Assembly (NCBI GenBank): GCA_003142815.1
Contig: PLNP01000011.1
Span: forward strand, 102,951-166,950
Direction of reading: 5' to 3'
DNA from: Rhodanobacteraceae bacterium
GTDB taxonomy: Bacteria > Pseudomonadota > Gammaproteobacteria > Xanthomonadales > Rhodanobacteraceae
Length of the DNA stretch: 64,000 bases
The notes under the pieces were generated by a model. The model saw nothing but the letters and a program-made list of their open reading frames with translations, was not told where the DNA came from and ran no database searches. Within the stretch, counting starts at the first letter, position 1, and each line of letters opens with the position of its first letter. The position numbers were made by a program, and so were the translations under genes. Below are positions 18,781 through 27,721 of this stretch, piece after piece.

Positions 18781-20187
18781 ATGAGTAACCGCTACTTCAT
18801 CGACCGAGAGGACGCAGCGTGTCGGCTTGCCGCGGCGCTGGTGCGGTTCAAGGGTAGGCATCCGCTCGTGCTCGCGATCCCGCGCGGCGGCGTGCCGATC
18901 GGCCGGATCGTTGCCGATGCGCTCGACGGCGAGCTTGATGTTGTGCTGGTGCGCAAGCTCGGCGCGCCGGGCAATCCGGAGCTCGCTATCGGCGCGATCG
19001 ACGAGGATGGCAACGTGCATCTGGGCGCCCATGCGGAACAGGCCGGCGCCGACGCGGCCTATGTGCGCGATGAGGCCGCACGTCAACTCGCGCTGATCCG
19101 CGACAGGCGCGCATCCTACGGGGCGGGGCGGACATCGCCCGATCCAGCCGGACGCGACGTGATCATGGTCGACGACGGCCTCGCCACAGGCGCGACGATG
19201 GGTGCGGCGCTGCAGGCCGTGCGGGCACGCCATCCTGCGCGGCTGGTCTGCGCTGTGCCGGTCGCGGCACCGGACAGTCTGCGCCGGGTCGCGCCATTCG
19301 CCGACGAGGTCGTCTGCCTCGCGGCGCCGGCAGATTTCAATGCGGTCGGCCAGTTCTATGAGCGCTTCGCGCCGGTCGGTGACGAGGAAGTCGTTTCGTT
19401 GCTGGCCGAGGCCGGGACGGCAGCTGCATCCGATTCGCCCGTCTCGCGCATGGTCGCGGTGCCGGGAGATGGCGTCGTGCTGGAGGGTGAACTGTGCGTG
19501 CCCGCGAACGCACGTGGCCTGGTGCTGTTCGCACACGGTAGCGGCAGCAGTCGGCACAGTCCGCGCAACCGCTTCGTCGCCGGTGAACTCAACCGGGTAC
19601 GGCTGGCGACACTGCTGATCGACCTGCTGACGCCGGTCGAGGACCGCGAGCGCTCGTCGCGTTTCGATATCGTGCTGCTCGCGAGGCGTCTCGGCGTGGT
19701 CATCGATTGGCTCGGTCGCGATCCGGTCGTGTCGCGGTTGCCAGTCGGGTTGTTCGGAGCCAGCACGGGTGCCGCAGCCGCGCTGATCGCCGCGGTGGCA
19801 CGTGCGCAACGGATCGCCGCTGTGGTCGCCCGGGGCGGGCGTCCGGATCTGGTTGATCGTGCGACCCTGGCCAGGTTGCAGGCACCGGTGCTGCTGATCG
19901 TCGGCGGCGCCGACCACGAAGTACTCGAGCTCAACCGGGGCGCATGGGCCAACATGCCGGAGTCGGCCGAACTCATCGTGGTCCCCGGCGCGACGCATCT
20001 GTTTGAGGAGCCGAACGCACTCGAGTTGGTGGCGCAGCTCGCCGCGGACTGGTTCGTAAGCTGGCTGCCGCCTGGGCGTGGTGCTGCCGGGGTGACGCCA
20101 CCTTCCCTGACTAGCCCAGCGCATGTGTCGGCACGCGCCGACAGGGCAATGCTGAAGCGACCGCCGCGCGCCAAGCGCGGGTATTAG
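18781..20187 (+). CDS. Phosphoribosyltransferase-alpha/beta hydrolase fusion
   Basis: This 468-aa protein has two domains. Residues ~1-220 form a PRTase fold with the PRPP loop 'VIMVDDGLATGATMGAAL'. Residues ~235-440 form a dienelactone-hydrolase-like alpha/beta hydrolase with 'GLVLFAHGSGSSRHSPRN', nucleophile elbow GLFGASTGAAAA, an acid region VGGADHEVL and terminal GATHLFEE. Fusions of this kind recur beside usp genes in hypoxia islands; the substrate is unknown. The stress-island position and the perfect FNR-like box upstream suggest micro-oxic expression. An alternative start at 18772 would add three residues. Confidence 0.87.
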   Translation: MSNRYFIDREDAACRLAAALVRFKGRHPLVLAIPRGGVPIGRIVADALDGELDVVLVRKLGAPGNPELAIGAIDEDGNVHLGAHAEQAGADAAYVRDEAARQLALIRDRRASYGAGRTSPDPAGRDVIMVDDGLATGATMGAALQAVRARHPARLVCAVPVAAPDSLRRVAPFADEVVCLAAPADFNAVGQFYERFAPVGDEEVVSLLAEAGTAAASDSPVSRMVAVPGDGVVLEGELCVPANARGLVLFAHGSGSSRHSPRNRFVAGELNRVRLATLLIDLLTPVEDRERSSRFDIVLLARRLGVVIDWLGRDPVVSRLPVGLFGASTGAAAALIAAVARAQRIAAVVARGGRPDLVDRATLARLQAPVLLIVGGADHEVLELNRGAWANMPESAELIVVPGATHLFEEPNALELVAQLAADWFVSWLPPGRGAAGVTPPSLTSPAHVSARADRAMLKRPPRAKRGY

Positions 20188-20500
20188 CAGGATGCTGAAA
20201 ACATCCGGCTTGGGCTTTTCACTGGACGCCTCGGCCGCAGTTTCGGCTGTCCCGCGGTGCGGCTGGCGGTCGCTCGCCGCCTGATAGACACAATCCGGGA
20301 CGGCTCCATCGTGTTCGCGTATTACCCGGATCCGGAATGGCTGAATCGCTCGCATCTTCTGCACGGCTGGCGGCACCGATGCGGGTATCCTGTCAGCGGT
20401 GCCCGTGGGCCGCGAGGCCATTGCTGCAGCGAACCGCACGGCGGTCGCCGCACCGCACTGAACACCCACGGCGGACGCACTGCAATCGGAGTCGAGGCCC
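20188..20500. other. Intergenic stretch, nothing recognised
   Basis: This region lies between the fusion gene and the alcohol dehydrogenase. Short open frames exist on both strands but none has recognisable family character. No FNR-like box was seen. Confidence 0.5.
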
Positions 20501-21493
20501 ATGCACGCGATGGTGGCAAGGTCAATCGGCATGCCACTGGTATTCGAACAGCGCGCCGATCCGCTGCCCGGTCGTGGCGAGGTACGGATCCGCGTCGAGG
20601 CCTGCGGCGTCTGCCGCACGGACCTGCATCTGATCGACGGTGAGCTGCCACAGGCACGCCTGCCGGTCGTTCCGGGCCACGAGATCGTTGGCATCGTGGA
20701 CATGGCAGGCGAAGGCGCCGTCACCCCGGCGGTTGGCGAGCGCGTCGGGGTTTCTTGGCTCGGCCGCAGCTGCGGCCATTGTGACTATTGCCACAATGGG
20801 TTCGAGAACCTCTGCGATGCGCCGCAGTTCACCGGCTGTACGCGCGACGGCGGCTATGCGAGCCATGTGATCGCCGATGCGGCTTTCTGCCTGCCACTGC
20901 CTGCCACCGTATGGCCGGATGCGGCAGCCGCGGCGCCGCTGCTCTGTGCGGGCATCATCGGCTGGCGCGCGCTGGTCGCGGCGGGTGATGGCGTGCGAAT
21001 CGGCCTCTACGGTTTCGGCGCGGCAGCGCACATCCTTATCCAGGTCGCGTGCTGGCAAGGACGGCAGGTCTACGCCTTCACCCGTCCCGGCGACTTGGCC
21101 ACGCAGGCCTTCGCGCGCACGCTCGGCGCTGTATGGGCCGGCGATTCCACTTCGCAACCGCCGCAGGCGCTCGATGCGGCAATCATCTTCGCAGCGGTCG
21201 GCGCGCTGGTGCCGCTTGCGCTCGCAGCCGTGCGCAAGGGCGGGCGCGTGGTCTGTGGCGGTATCCACATGTCCGACATCCCGTCGTTCCCGTACCGCCT
21301 GCTGTGGGAGGAACGCCAGCTCGTCTCGGTCGCCAACCTGACCCGCGCCGATGGACACGCGTTCCTCCACACTGCCGCACGAGCCGGCGTTGCCACCCGG
21401 GTGCAGCGCTATCCGCTTACCGAAGCGAATGCCGCGCTCGCCGATCTGCGCCACGGTCGCTTGCAGGGCGCGGCTGTGCTGCGGGTGCCGTAG
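20501..21493 (+). CDS. Zinc-dependent alcohol dehydrogenase (MDR family)
   Basis: This 330-aa medium-chain dehydrogenase retains the catalytic zinc site (ACGVCRTDLH and PGHEIVG) and all four structural-zinc cysteines (CGHCDYCHNGFENLC). The cofactor domain reads IGLYGFGAAAH, one residue off the GxGxxG norm. This subtype, close to AdhA/propanol-preferring enzymes, commonly sits in anaerobic stress islands, where it would reduce aldehydes or oxidise alcohols. Its substrate is not determinable here. Confidence 0.9.
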   Translation: MHAMVARSIGMPLVFEQRADPLPGRGEVRIRVEACGVCRTDLHLIDGELPQARLPVVPGHEIVGIVDMAGEGAVTPAVGERVGVSWLGRSCGHCDYCHNGFENLCDAPQFTGCTRDGGYASHVIADAAFCLPLPATVWPDAAAAAPLLCAGIIGWRALVAAGDGVRIGLYGFGAAAHILIQVACWQGRQVYAFTRPGDLATQAFARTLGAVWAGDSTSQPPQALDAAIIFAAVGALVPLALAAVRKGGRVVCGGIHMSDIPSFPYRLLWEERQLVSVANLTRADGHAFLHTAARAGVATRVQRYPLTEANAALADLRHGRLQGAAVLRVP

Positions 21494-21848
21494 CGCAACG
21501 GCAGCTACTGGCGCGCGAGTATCAGGCTGGGCGGCTGCGCGCTCCGCCAAGCGCGCGTCGTACTGCCGGCAGCGGCTTCAACAGGTCGAACGCCAGCACT
21601 GCCGGCGCGGCGCGCCGTCTTGGCGGGTACGGACCGTACCTGCCAGCGAGTGAGTTTCGCGCCGAGGCGAGAAGCCGGGATCATCCGTTGGCGAACGTGA
21701 GTCCGAAAGCGCCCCGTTTCATGGGGTAACGCGCGTCCAATCCCGCACCGACATCAGTGCAGCGTTGAACAAGTTTCATGGCACTCGCTGCGCCAAGCAA
21801 ACGCGTGGCCGTTGCCGGATCGACATAGCTGCGATCCAACAGGCTTGT
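21494..21848. other. Intergenic stretch, nothing recognised
   Basis: Convergent region between adh and the agmatine deiminase gene. A 32-codon minus-strand frame (MKLVQRCTDVGAG...) exists near 21,780 but is too short to support. Confidence 0.45.
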
Positions 21849-22895
21849 TCAGGCTTTCCCTGAAGCGGCGAGCAGATTGGCCGGCAGCTGCATGGTCAGG
21901 CAATGCACGCTGCCGTTCTGCCAGATCAGCGGACGTGCGTCGACCGCAACGACTTCGCGCTCCGGATGTGCTGCGGCAACGACCTCGGCGGCGTGCGCAT
22001 CTGCTGCATCGCCGTAGGCAGGCATCACCACCGCATCGTTGACGATCAGGTAGTTCGCGTAGGATGACGCGAGCCGGCGGCCATCATCAATGATCGCGCG
22101 CGGCCACGGCAGTGAATGCAGACGATATGCGCGGCCATCAGCAGTGCGCAGGTTTGCGATTTCCTCGTGCATGCGCGCGAGTTCTTCGTAGTGCGGATCG
22201 GTCGGGTCATCGCAGGTCTGCAACACGATCGCATCGTCGGGTGCGAAGCGCGCGAGGGTGTCGATATGCGCGTCGGTATCGTCGCCCTGGAGATACCCGT
22301 AGTCGAGCCAGAGCACGCGTTCGGCGCCGAACGACTCCTTGAGCATCGTGCTCATTTCATCGCGCGACATCTGCGGATGGCGCTGATGCAGGCAACGCCA
22401 GGTGGTCAGGATCGTGCCGTTGCCATCGGATTCGATCGCGCCGCCTTCGAGCGCCCAGTCGATGCGCCGGTGTTCTGCCGCGCGGAACACGCCGCGCGCG
22501 ATCAGCGCTTCGATCAGGCGATCGTCGCAGCCACCTTCGAACTTGCCGCCCCAACCGGTGAAGCGGAAATCGACAAGGCGGAAAGCCGCGCCGTCGGTCA
22601 GCGTCAGCGGGCCGGAGTCGCGCAGCCAGGTGTCGTCGTAGGCGACTTCGACGAAACGCAGGTGGCCCATGTCGACGCCGGCTTCAGCAAGCAATCTTGC
22701 CGCGCGCTCGCGCACGGACGCGTCGGCGACGCAGACCAGCACCGGCTCGAAGCGCGCGATCGCCGCGGCCAGCGCGACATACGCGATCTCGATGCGGGGT
22801 AGGCGAGGGGCCCAGTCGGTGCCGGCGCACGGCCACGCAATAACCACCGCGGCCTGCGGTTCCCACTCCGCAGGCAGGCGAAAACGCGCCGTCAT
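21849..22895 (-). CDS. aguA: Agmatine deiminase / peptidylarginine deiminase family
   Basis: This 348-aa enzyme hydrolyses agmatine to N-carbamoylputrescine on the arginine-to-putrescine route. Seen are the N-terminal 'MPAEW'-like LPAEWEPQAAVVIAWP, the DDTWLRDSGP substrate loop, 'GWGGKFEGGCDD', the EGGAIESDGNGTILTT block, 'GDDTDAHIDTLARF' and the catalytic Cys in NGSVHCLTMQ. All catalytic Asp/His/Cys positions of the guanidine-modifying superfamily appear intact. No carbamoylputrescine amidase gene is adjacent. Confidence 0.92.
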   Translation of the reverse strand: MTARFRLPAEWEPQAAVVIAWPCAGTDWAPRLPRIEIAYVALAAAIARFEPVLVCVADASVRERAARLLAEAGVDMGHLRFVEVAYDDTWLRDSGPLTLTDGAAFRLVDFRFTGWGGKFEGGCDDRLIEALIARGVFRAAEHRRIDWALEGGAIESDGNGTILTTWRCLHQRHPQMSRDEMSTMLKESFGAERVLWLDYGYLQGDDTDAHIDTLARFAPDDAIVLQTCDDPTDPHYEELARMHEEIANLRTADGRAYRLHSLPWPRAIIDDGRRLASSYANYLIVNDAVVMPAYGDAADAHAAEVVAAAHPEREVVAVDARPLIWQNGSVHCLTMQLPANLLAASGKA

Positions 22896-22899
22896 CGGA

Positions 22900-23238
22900 T
22901 CAGGATTTTGGTGCGGCCGTCGAATCGAACACGCTGTGGATCACGCGGGTGCGCTCGAAATAGACGGTGTAGCCGCTGTAGTGCCAACGGTTGATGACCG
23001 GATGACGCGCCGAATCGCCGCCGGCGGGCGGCAATTTGTCGAGCGGAGCGCCGTAGCGCTTCTCGACTTGGGCCATGCTCATGCCGCGACTCGGCACGTT
23101 GCCGTGCTCGGTCGAGTAGTGGTGGTGTTGATGGTGCTTCTTGGCAGGCGTGGCCAGCGTGTCGGCATGCGCGCCAGGGACCAGCATCGCGGCGGCGGCG
23201 AGGGCGGACGCGGTAACGAGAACGTACTTCGCAAACAT
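22900..23238 (-). CDS. Small secreted protein of unknown function
   Basis: The 112-aa protein has a clear signal peptide (MFAKYVLVTASALAAAAMLVPGAHA). A His-rich segment (KKHHQHHHYSTEHG) and a conserved-looking C-terminal part (MSMAQVEKRYGAPL, RHPVINRWHYSGYTVYFE) follow. The latter resembles the 'MxxxxVxxxxGxP...' start of SmpA/BamE-like outer-membrane assembly folds, but the match is weak. It is 4 bp from the agmatine deiminase start. Confidence 0.72.
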   Translation of the reverse strand: MFAKYVLVTASALAAAAMLVPGAHADTLATPAKKHHQHHHYSTEHGNVPSRGMSMAQVEKRYGAPLDKLPPAGGDSARHPVINRWHYSGYTVYFERTRVIHSVFDSTAAPKS

Positions 23239-23373
23239 GGCTCAATTCCTTGTTCTGAAAAGAAGAACAGTCGACATTCCTGCACCAGCAAGCGCCTTTG
23301 TAGCAGAAGCCCGCGCACGGTTCCATGACCGCCGCGACCGATGCATGCTCGCCGTCTCGAACGCGCAGAAGTC

Positions 23374-23405
23374 CTAAAAACGAAAAAAGGCCACAGAGCG
23401 GCCCT
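23374..23405 (-). terminator. Rho-independent terminator after the L36 gene
   Basis: Read on the minus strand: AAAAGGGCC-gctctgt-GGCCTTTTTTC, a short stem followed by a T run, starting about 30 bp beyond the L36 stop. Confidence 0.75.
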
Positions 23406-23435
23406 TTTCATCGAAATCCGATAGCGGTGTTCCGC

Positions 23436-23561
23436 TCAGCGCTGGCGCGCCTTGAAACGCGGATTGCTCTTGCAGATCACGAATACCTTGCCGCGACGAC
23501 GCACGACCTTGCAGTCGCGATGGCGCTTCTTTGCGGACTTGAGGGACGACAGCACTTTCAT
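23436..23561 (-). CDS. ykgO: 50S ribosomal protein L36, alternative (YkgO-type)
   Basis: The 41-aa protein, [20 protein letters not shown]...RFKARQR, is the type-B L36 that lacks the zinc-ribbon cysteine set (only two Cys are visible). It is typically used under zinc limitation or as the sole L36 in Xanthomonadales. The start is at 23561; the 76-aa track ORF has a non-homologous extension. Confidence 0.95.
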   Translation of the reverse strand: MKVLSSLKSAKKRHRDCKVVRRRGKVFVICKSNPRFKARQR

Positions 23562-23677
23562 GGAACGCCTCGCAACAGTTTCTGGACATGGAAAGCGCGG
23601 AATTGTAAGGGATTTCTGCGGGCATGGAAAGTGGTGGGTGGAAAATTGCGAGTGGTGGTCATCCACATATGTGGAAC

Positions 23678-23930
23678 GGCGGATTCAACTGCGAAGTGCA
23701 ACACGTTTGAAGGAGGCGTCGAACACCCGCTGGGGTGTGCGGAAGCCTAGCCACCATGAAGTGGCAATGCCGTTTTTGGGTTGGTTGAGCTTGTCTTCGA
23801 TCTGTTGAAGGTTCGCCTCCGTGTAGGCACTGAGGTCGCAACCCTTGGGCAGGTGCTGACGCAGCAAACCGTTGGGGGAAAAGTGGTCAGGCTCATTTCT
23901 CCCTGAGCGCCCTTTCTGGAAAATCGCCAT
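23678..23930 (-). pseudogene. IS30-family transposase 3' remnant (left copy)
   Basis: The minus strand reads NGLLRQHLPKGCDLSAYTEANLQQIEDKLNQ and GFRTPQRVFDASF, the C-terminus of IS30-type transposases (...FPKG...LNxRPRKTLGFxTP). About ten odd residues interrupt the PRK-LGF junction. The end GGCGGATTCAACT at 23,678 is also found at the right copy (28,543) and likely marks the IS terminus. Everything 5' of the last ~75 codons is gone. Confidence 0.8.
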
Positions 23931-24027
23931 CGGCGCGACTGGCTTTGAAGAGCCTTTCGTACCACGTACTTAGCGACTGTATCTTGCGTCGCAGGAGGAA
24001 AGTGTAGGAAATGAACCTGACCCCTAT

Positions 24028-24333
24028 TTGTCGCTGGCACATTTTCTCGACGGGCTGGTGTTTTTCAAGCGCGGCAAGGACGACAGCCTGCTCGCGCGGC
24101 CGGTAGAGACGCGGGTGACGAACAACGTGGTGTTGAAAAAGTTGCGAGTGGCGTTCGAGCGGAAGGATGTCGACATGCACCAGATCCTCGAAGCCGCCGG
24201 CTTCCCGATCTCCAAGCCCGAACTCAACGCGTTGTTTCGCCAGGCCGGGCACAAGAACTTCCGCCTGTGCGGCGATCAGTTGTTGCGGAATTTTCTCAAA
24301 GGGTTGACGCTGCGGGTGCGGGGGATCGGCTGA
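24028..24333 (+). pseudogene. DUF1456 (YehS-like) protein, N-terminal half lost
   Basis: The open frame carries LAHFLDGLVFFKRGKDDS, NNVVLKKLRVAFERKDVDMH and 'QILEAAGFPISKPELNALF', the second repeat of DUF1456 proteins, which are normally about 150-160 aa in two repeats. The 5' half is replaced right at a repeat sequence (AATGAACCTGACCCC, the complement of the GGGGTCAGGTT element). Only a TTG could start the surviving part. Confidence 0.8.
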
Positions 24334-24429
24334 GCGTAAGTGGCTCTGACCCGCTTATCGCGTAAGACCTCCGCGATTCTTGTTTGATTTCTGGCGCCTA
24401 TTTCTCAACATTGATTGGTCCGCATTGCC

Positions 24430-25563
24430 ATGCATATCGATACCGAAGATTCGAAGCAATTGCTCGCCGAGGTCGGTCGCTTTGCCCGGGGACGCATTGC
24501 CGATGCCACGGCACACCCAGACGCGCCAATTGAATCTGTACTGCTGGAAGAACTCACGCGGGAAGCCAACAACCTTGGCATCCTTTCCCTGGCGACTGCC
24601 GAGAGTGGATTCAGTATATGGGAGGACTGCCACCAAGCCGAGGCAATGGCATTCAATATCGGAGCCCTCCGACATATCGGTTATGCAAACCCTGGGGTCG
24701 CCTTCGCATGGCACCGAATCGCCCTTGCCCGGTCCTTGGCCGAGCAGGTGGGTTTTGAACTGGATGAGGTCAACATTCTTGGCACAACGCTGGTATCGAC
24801 CGGGCACTACGGACTAGCGCGCACCAGTGTTTCAAGATGGCTCAAAGCAATCGATTTGCAAGACGATGAAGTCCGCCTGCTCACAGACTGGCTTGATCGA
24901 AGAGCGCATGCGACGACTGTGTATGCGCCGCAGGCGTGGCAGACCATGCTATGGCCGATATGGCGCAGCGGACGGATCGCATGGCAGCTTGTCGGACGCG
25001 ACAGTCTGGAAGTAAAGCCGTGCCGGGCTCAGCACGGGCTCGATGAGCTGTCCAGCTTCCAGGTTCGCGGAACGTCTGCATCGGGAGAGATCAGAGCGCC
25101 TGATGACGAGGAGTCCCGTTTCATTTACGGACGTCTGCTGAAAATGGACATGATCGGCCTACTTGCCATCGCGGCGGGCGCCCTAGTTCGCGGCCAGGAG
25201 CTTGCGCGCAATTACTCTACCATCCGCAAGCAGGGCGGAAAAATCATCGCCAGCCATTCGGCGGTCCAACAAATGCTCAGCGAAATCGAGGTCGCCCGAC
25301 ATCAGGCCGATGTTGCTCTTGACGCATTCGCACGACCTATCGATGAGATCGATCCAGGTGCGGTCGCAGCGACTCGGGCCAGCACCCACACATTGCTCTG
25401 CCATGCGGCGAACCAAGTCATGCAGGTGCATGGCGGTATCGGGTACATGCGTGAGGTTGGGCCGGAGAAACTAGTGCGTGATCAGAACATGCTGAAGCTA
25501 CTAGCCGGGGGAACGAGAGAAGTGTATTCCTTCCTGGCAGGATGGATTGGAGAGTTTGCATGA
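24430..25563 (+). CDS. Acyl-CoA dehydrogenase-like subunit, apparently lacking the catalytic base
   Basis: This 377-aa protein has ACAD C-terminal features ('VMQVHGGIGYMREVGPEKLVRDQNMLKLL', HSAVQQMLSEIEVARHQAD). At the position of the usual YEG catalytic Glu it reads LAGGTREV. The alternative isovaleryl-CoA-type Glu position (xERL) reads YGRL. The N-terminal half is divergent and the ITEPGAGSD flavin loop is absent. It overlaps the next ACAD gene by 4 bp (ATGA). I infer a structural partner in a heteromeric enzyme, as known for actinobacterial FadE pairs. Base composition is lower in GC than in flanking chromosomal genes. Confidence 0.75.
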   Translation: MHIDTEDSKQLLAEVGRFARGRIADATAHPDAPIESVLLEELTREANNLGILSLATAESGFSIWEDCHQAEAMAFNIGALRHIGYANPGVAFAWHRIALARSLAEQVGFELDEVNILGTTLVSTGHYGLARTSVSRWLKAIDLQDDEVRLLTDWLDRRAHATTVYAPQAWQTMLWPIWRSGRIAWQLVGRDSLEVKPCRAQHGLDELSSFQVRGTSASGEIRAPDDEESRFIYGRLLKMDMIGLLAIAAGALVRGQELARNYSTIRKQGGKIIASHSAVQQMLSEIEVARHQADVALDAFARPIDEIDPGAVAATRASTHTLLCHAANQVMQVHGGIGYMREVGPEKLVRDQNMLKLLAGGTREVYSFLAGWIGEFA

Positions 25564-26933
25564 GTACGCTAAGCCACCTTCACGGACATCTGCCGACCAA
25601 TCATCCGTTGTCGCCACATTGGCAATTCCGGAATTTCCCGATGATAGGGCGCGTGCTTACGGATTACCCGGTCAGAGATCTTTGGGAAACCGATTTCGCG
25701 CGTCTACCTGGGCCTTTGGCAAAGCAACGTCGCAGGGCAAGAGCGTTCGCTGAGCAATACCTGCTGCCTGTCGCCGCTGAACTCGACCTTGCTCCTCACT
25801 TGCCGGCAGGCGAATGCCATCCTGCCGCCCACAGGATTCTTTGTGAAGCTGGTAGGCAAGGCTGGCTCAGCTACTTTCTGCCACGACCACTCGGGAGCAT
25901 GAAATGGCGCTCGGTGCGTTATGCCCCAATTTGGCAGTGCAGCATAATTGTCGAAGAATTCAGCAGGGCGTGCGGAGGGTTGATGTTGTTGCTGTCTGCC
26001 CATCACCTTGGCGTCATGCCTCTCGCGTTGTCGGGTAGCGTAAATACCATCCTGCGGTTTCTCGTTCCAGTATATCGAAGCTGTCAGCGTGGTGAGCCGC
26101 ACTTGGTCGCCTTTGCGATTACCGAACCGGGTGCAGGTTCGGATGCCGAGGAAGGGCACGGCGCGGCGGCCTATCGTCCTGGCGTCGTCGCGACGCCGAC
26201 CATCGGTGGATATCTGCTGAACGGGCGGAAATGCTATATCAGCGGAGGCGATCTTGCCAAGACAGCGACAGTGTTTGCAGCCCTTCACAGTGAGGGGATG
26301 GAGTCATGGACCTGTTTCTATGTCGATTGTGACGCTCCCGGCTTCAAAGTGGTCCGTACTGAACTCAAGATGGGGATGCGTGCCTCGGGTGCCGCGGAAA
26401 TCGAATTCACTGATGTGTTCGTACCCAATGACCGGATCATTGGTGGCCTTCGCAAAGGGTGGGCGCTCAACCGTGCCACGCTAAACGCGTCTCGCATTCC
26501 TGTCGCTTCTATGGGAGTAGGCTTCGCCAGAGCGGCCACCGAGACTGCGCTGGAGTTCGCCCGGCGGTACACCCTCGGCGGCAAGGCCCTGATCCACTAC
26601 CAAGATGTCCAGTTGCATCTTGCTACCATGGTTGCTGAAACCCGGGCAATCCGCAGCCTGGTTTGGGAGGAGGCGCGAGATGCCTGGCAACCCCGCCAGC
26701 TTAACGCATCGTTGTGCAAGTTTCACGCTACCGATCGAGCCCAGCACGTCTGCGAAATGGCAATGGATCTGCTGGCCGATCACGGCGGATTGCATGAGCA
26801 GAAATTAGAGAAAATTTTCCGCGACGTTCGACTCACCCGAATTTTTGAGGGTACGAATCAGATCAATCGATTGTCCTTGATCGAGGATTGGCAGGATCAA
26901 TTGATGAACTTCGATCAGGGCATAGGAGTGTGA
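25560..26933 (+). CDS. Acyl-CoA dehydrogenase family protein, catalytic subunit candidate
   Basis: This 457-aa protein has an intact flavin loop FAITEPGAGSD, the GYLLNGRKCYISGG strand, 'ELKMGMRASGAAEIEFTDVFVP' and a C-terminal IFEGTNQI containing the catalytic Glu. A ~40-residue N-terminal extension precedes the ACAD fold. The 4-bp overlap with the preceding degenerate ACAD suggests a 1:1 complex. It would alpha,beta-dehydrogenate an acyl-CoA; the substrate is unknown. The ATG at 25560 is preferred over the TTG in the ORF track. Confidence 0.85.
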   Translation: MSTLSHLHGHLPTNHPLSPHWQFRNFPMIGRVLTDYPVRDLWETDFARLPGPLAKQRRRARAFAEQYLLPVAAELDLAPHLPAGECHPAAHRILCEAGRQGWLSYFLPRPLGSMKWRSVRYAPIWQCSIIVEEFSRACGGLMLLLSAHHLGVMPLALSGSVNTILRFLVPVYRSCQRGEPHLVAFAITEPGAGSDAEEGHGAAAYRPGVVATPTIGGYLLNGRKCYISGGDLAKTATVFAALHSEGMESWTCFYVDCDAPGFKVVRTELKMGMRASGAAEIEFTDVFVPNDRIIGGLRKGWALNRATLNASRIPVASMGVGFARAATETALEFARRYTLGGKALIHYQDVQLHLATMVAETRAIRSLVWEEARDAWQPRQLNASLCKFHATDRAQHVCEMAMDLLADHGGLHEQKLEKIFRDVRLTRIFEGTNQINRLSLIEDWQDQLMNFDQGIGV

Positions 26934-26935
26934 AG

Positions 26936-27721
26936 ATGACTGCATGGCAAAGTGACCCGTTTTTCCAGTATCCAAGAACTGCTTTCCCCACTACTGAGGG
27001 GAACGTCGACATGCCTATTTTGTATTACGACAACTCCCAGCTGATGGCGTTGTTCAGGGTTGACTACGACAAGGCGCAAGCCATGGTCTCCCCTCAAGGC
27101 CTGCAGGCAGTTCGCTTGGCTGGCGGAAAGGCTCTGGTGGGCGTTGCATTTTACGAATACCGTCAGACATCTATTGCTGACTACAACGAGGTAGGCGTAG
27201 CAATTGCGGTTGTTCCCAATGGAACGAAGATGCCAACGTTTCCGCTGTTGTCGATGTTCAATAGCCTCGACAAGATGTCTGTCGGCCTCTGTATCATTGA
27301 TCTCCCGGTCACCACGGCGGCGGCGTGTGCGGCGGGTCGGGAAATCTGGAGCTACCCCAAGTTCGTTACTCCGATTGGGTTTTCGCTGAAGGGGAATAGC
27401 TTCAACGGCACTGTGACTGATCCGGGCACCTCGGGTGAGTTGATCAGCCTGTCAGGGCAAGCCGGCATGGGTATTCGAGGACCGCTGCTGGATCTGATCC
27501 TGTATTCAAGCCACCAGGGCAAAATGTTGCGGACTTTGGTAAACACGCGTGGGGGTGCAAAAATCTGTCTGCCCGGATCGATTCGGCTCAAGGTTTCGGG
27601 CAGTTCCCATCCGATGGCGCAGCGACTTGCCGCTCTCGGTCTGAAAAACGCCAAACCGGCAATCGTGTTCCATACCCATGCGCTGCAGTTGCGCCTGAAT
27701 GCCGGAGCAGTGCTTCCATGA
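26936..27721 (+). CDS. Acetoacetate decarboxylase-superfamily protein
   Basis: This 261-aa protein has the ADC-like fold signatures ALVGVAFYEY, YNEVGVAIAV and GREIWSYPKF, where Lys in YPK corresponds to the Schiff-base lysine of acetoacetate decarboxylase. The adjacent second Lys is Phe here, as in ADC-like enzymes with altered chemistry (aldol/dehydratase types). It is 2 bp after the ACAD gene and overlaps the SDR gene by 4 bp, so the four genes form one operon. Confidence 0.82.
   Translation: MTAWQSDPFFQYPRTAFPTTEGNVDMPILYYDNSQLMALFRVDYDKAQAMVSPQGLQAVRLAGGKALVGVAFYEYRQTSIADYNEVGVAIAVVPNGTKMPTFPLLSMFNSLDKMSVGLCIIDLPVTTAAACAAGREIWSYPKFVTPIGFSLKGNSFNGTVTDPGTSGELISLSGQAGMGIRGPLLDLILYSSHQGKMLRTLVNTRGGAKICLPGSIRLKVSGSSHPMAQRLAALGLKNAKPAIVFHTHALQLRLNAGAVLP

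Noticed and set aside
18487-20724. 745-codon minus-strand ORF antisense to the PRTase-hydrolase and adh genes
   Set aside because: Shadow frame of GC-rich DNA; no family character, whereas both plus-strand genes have clear motifs.
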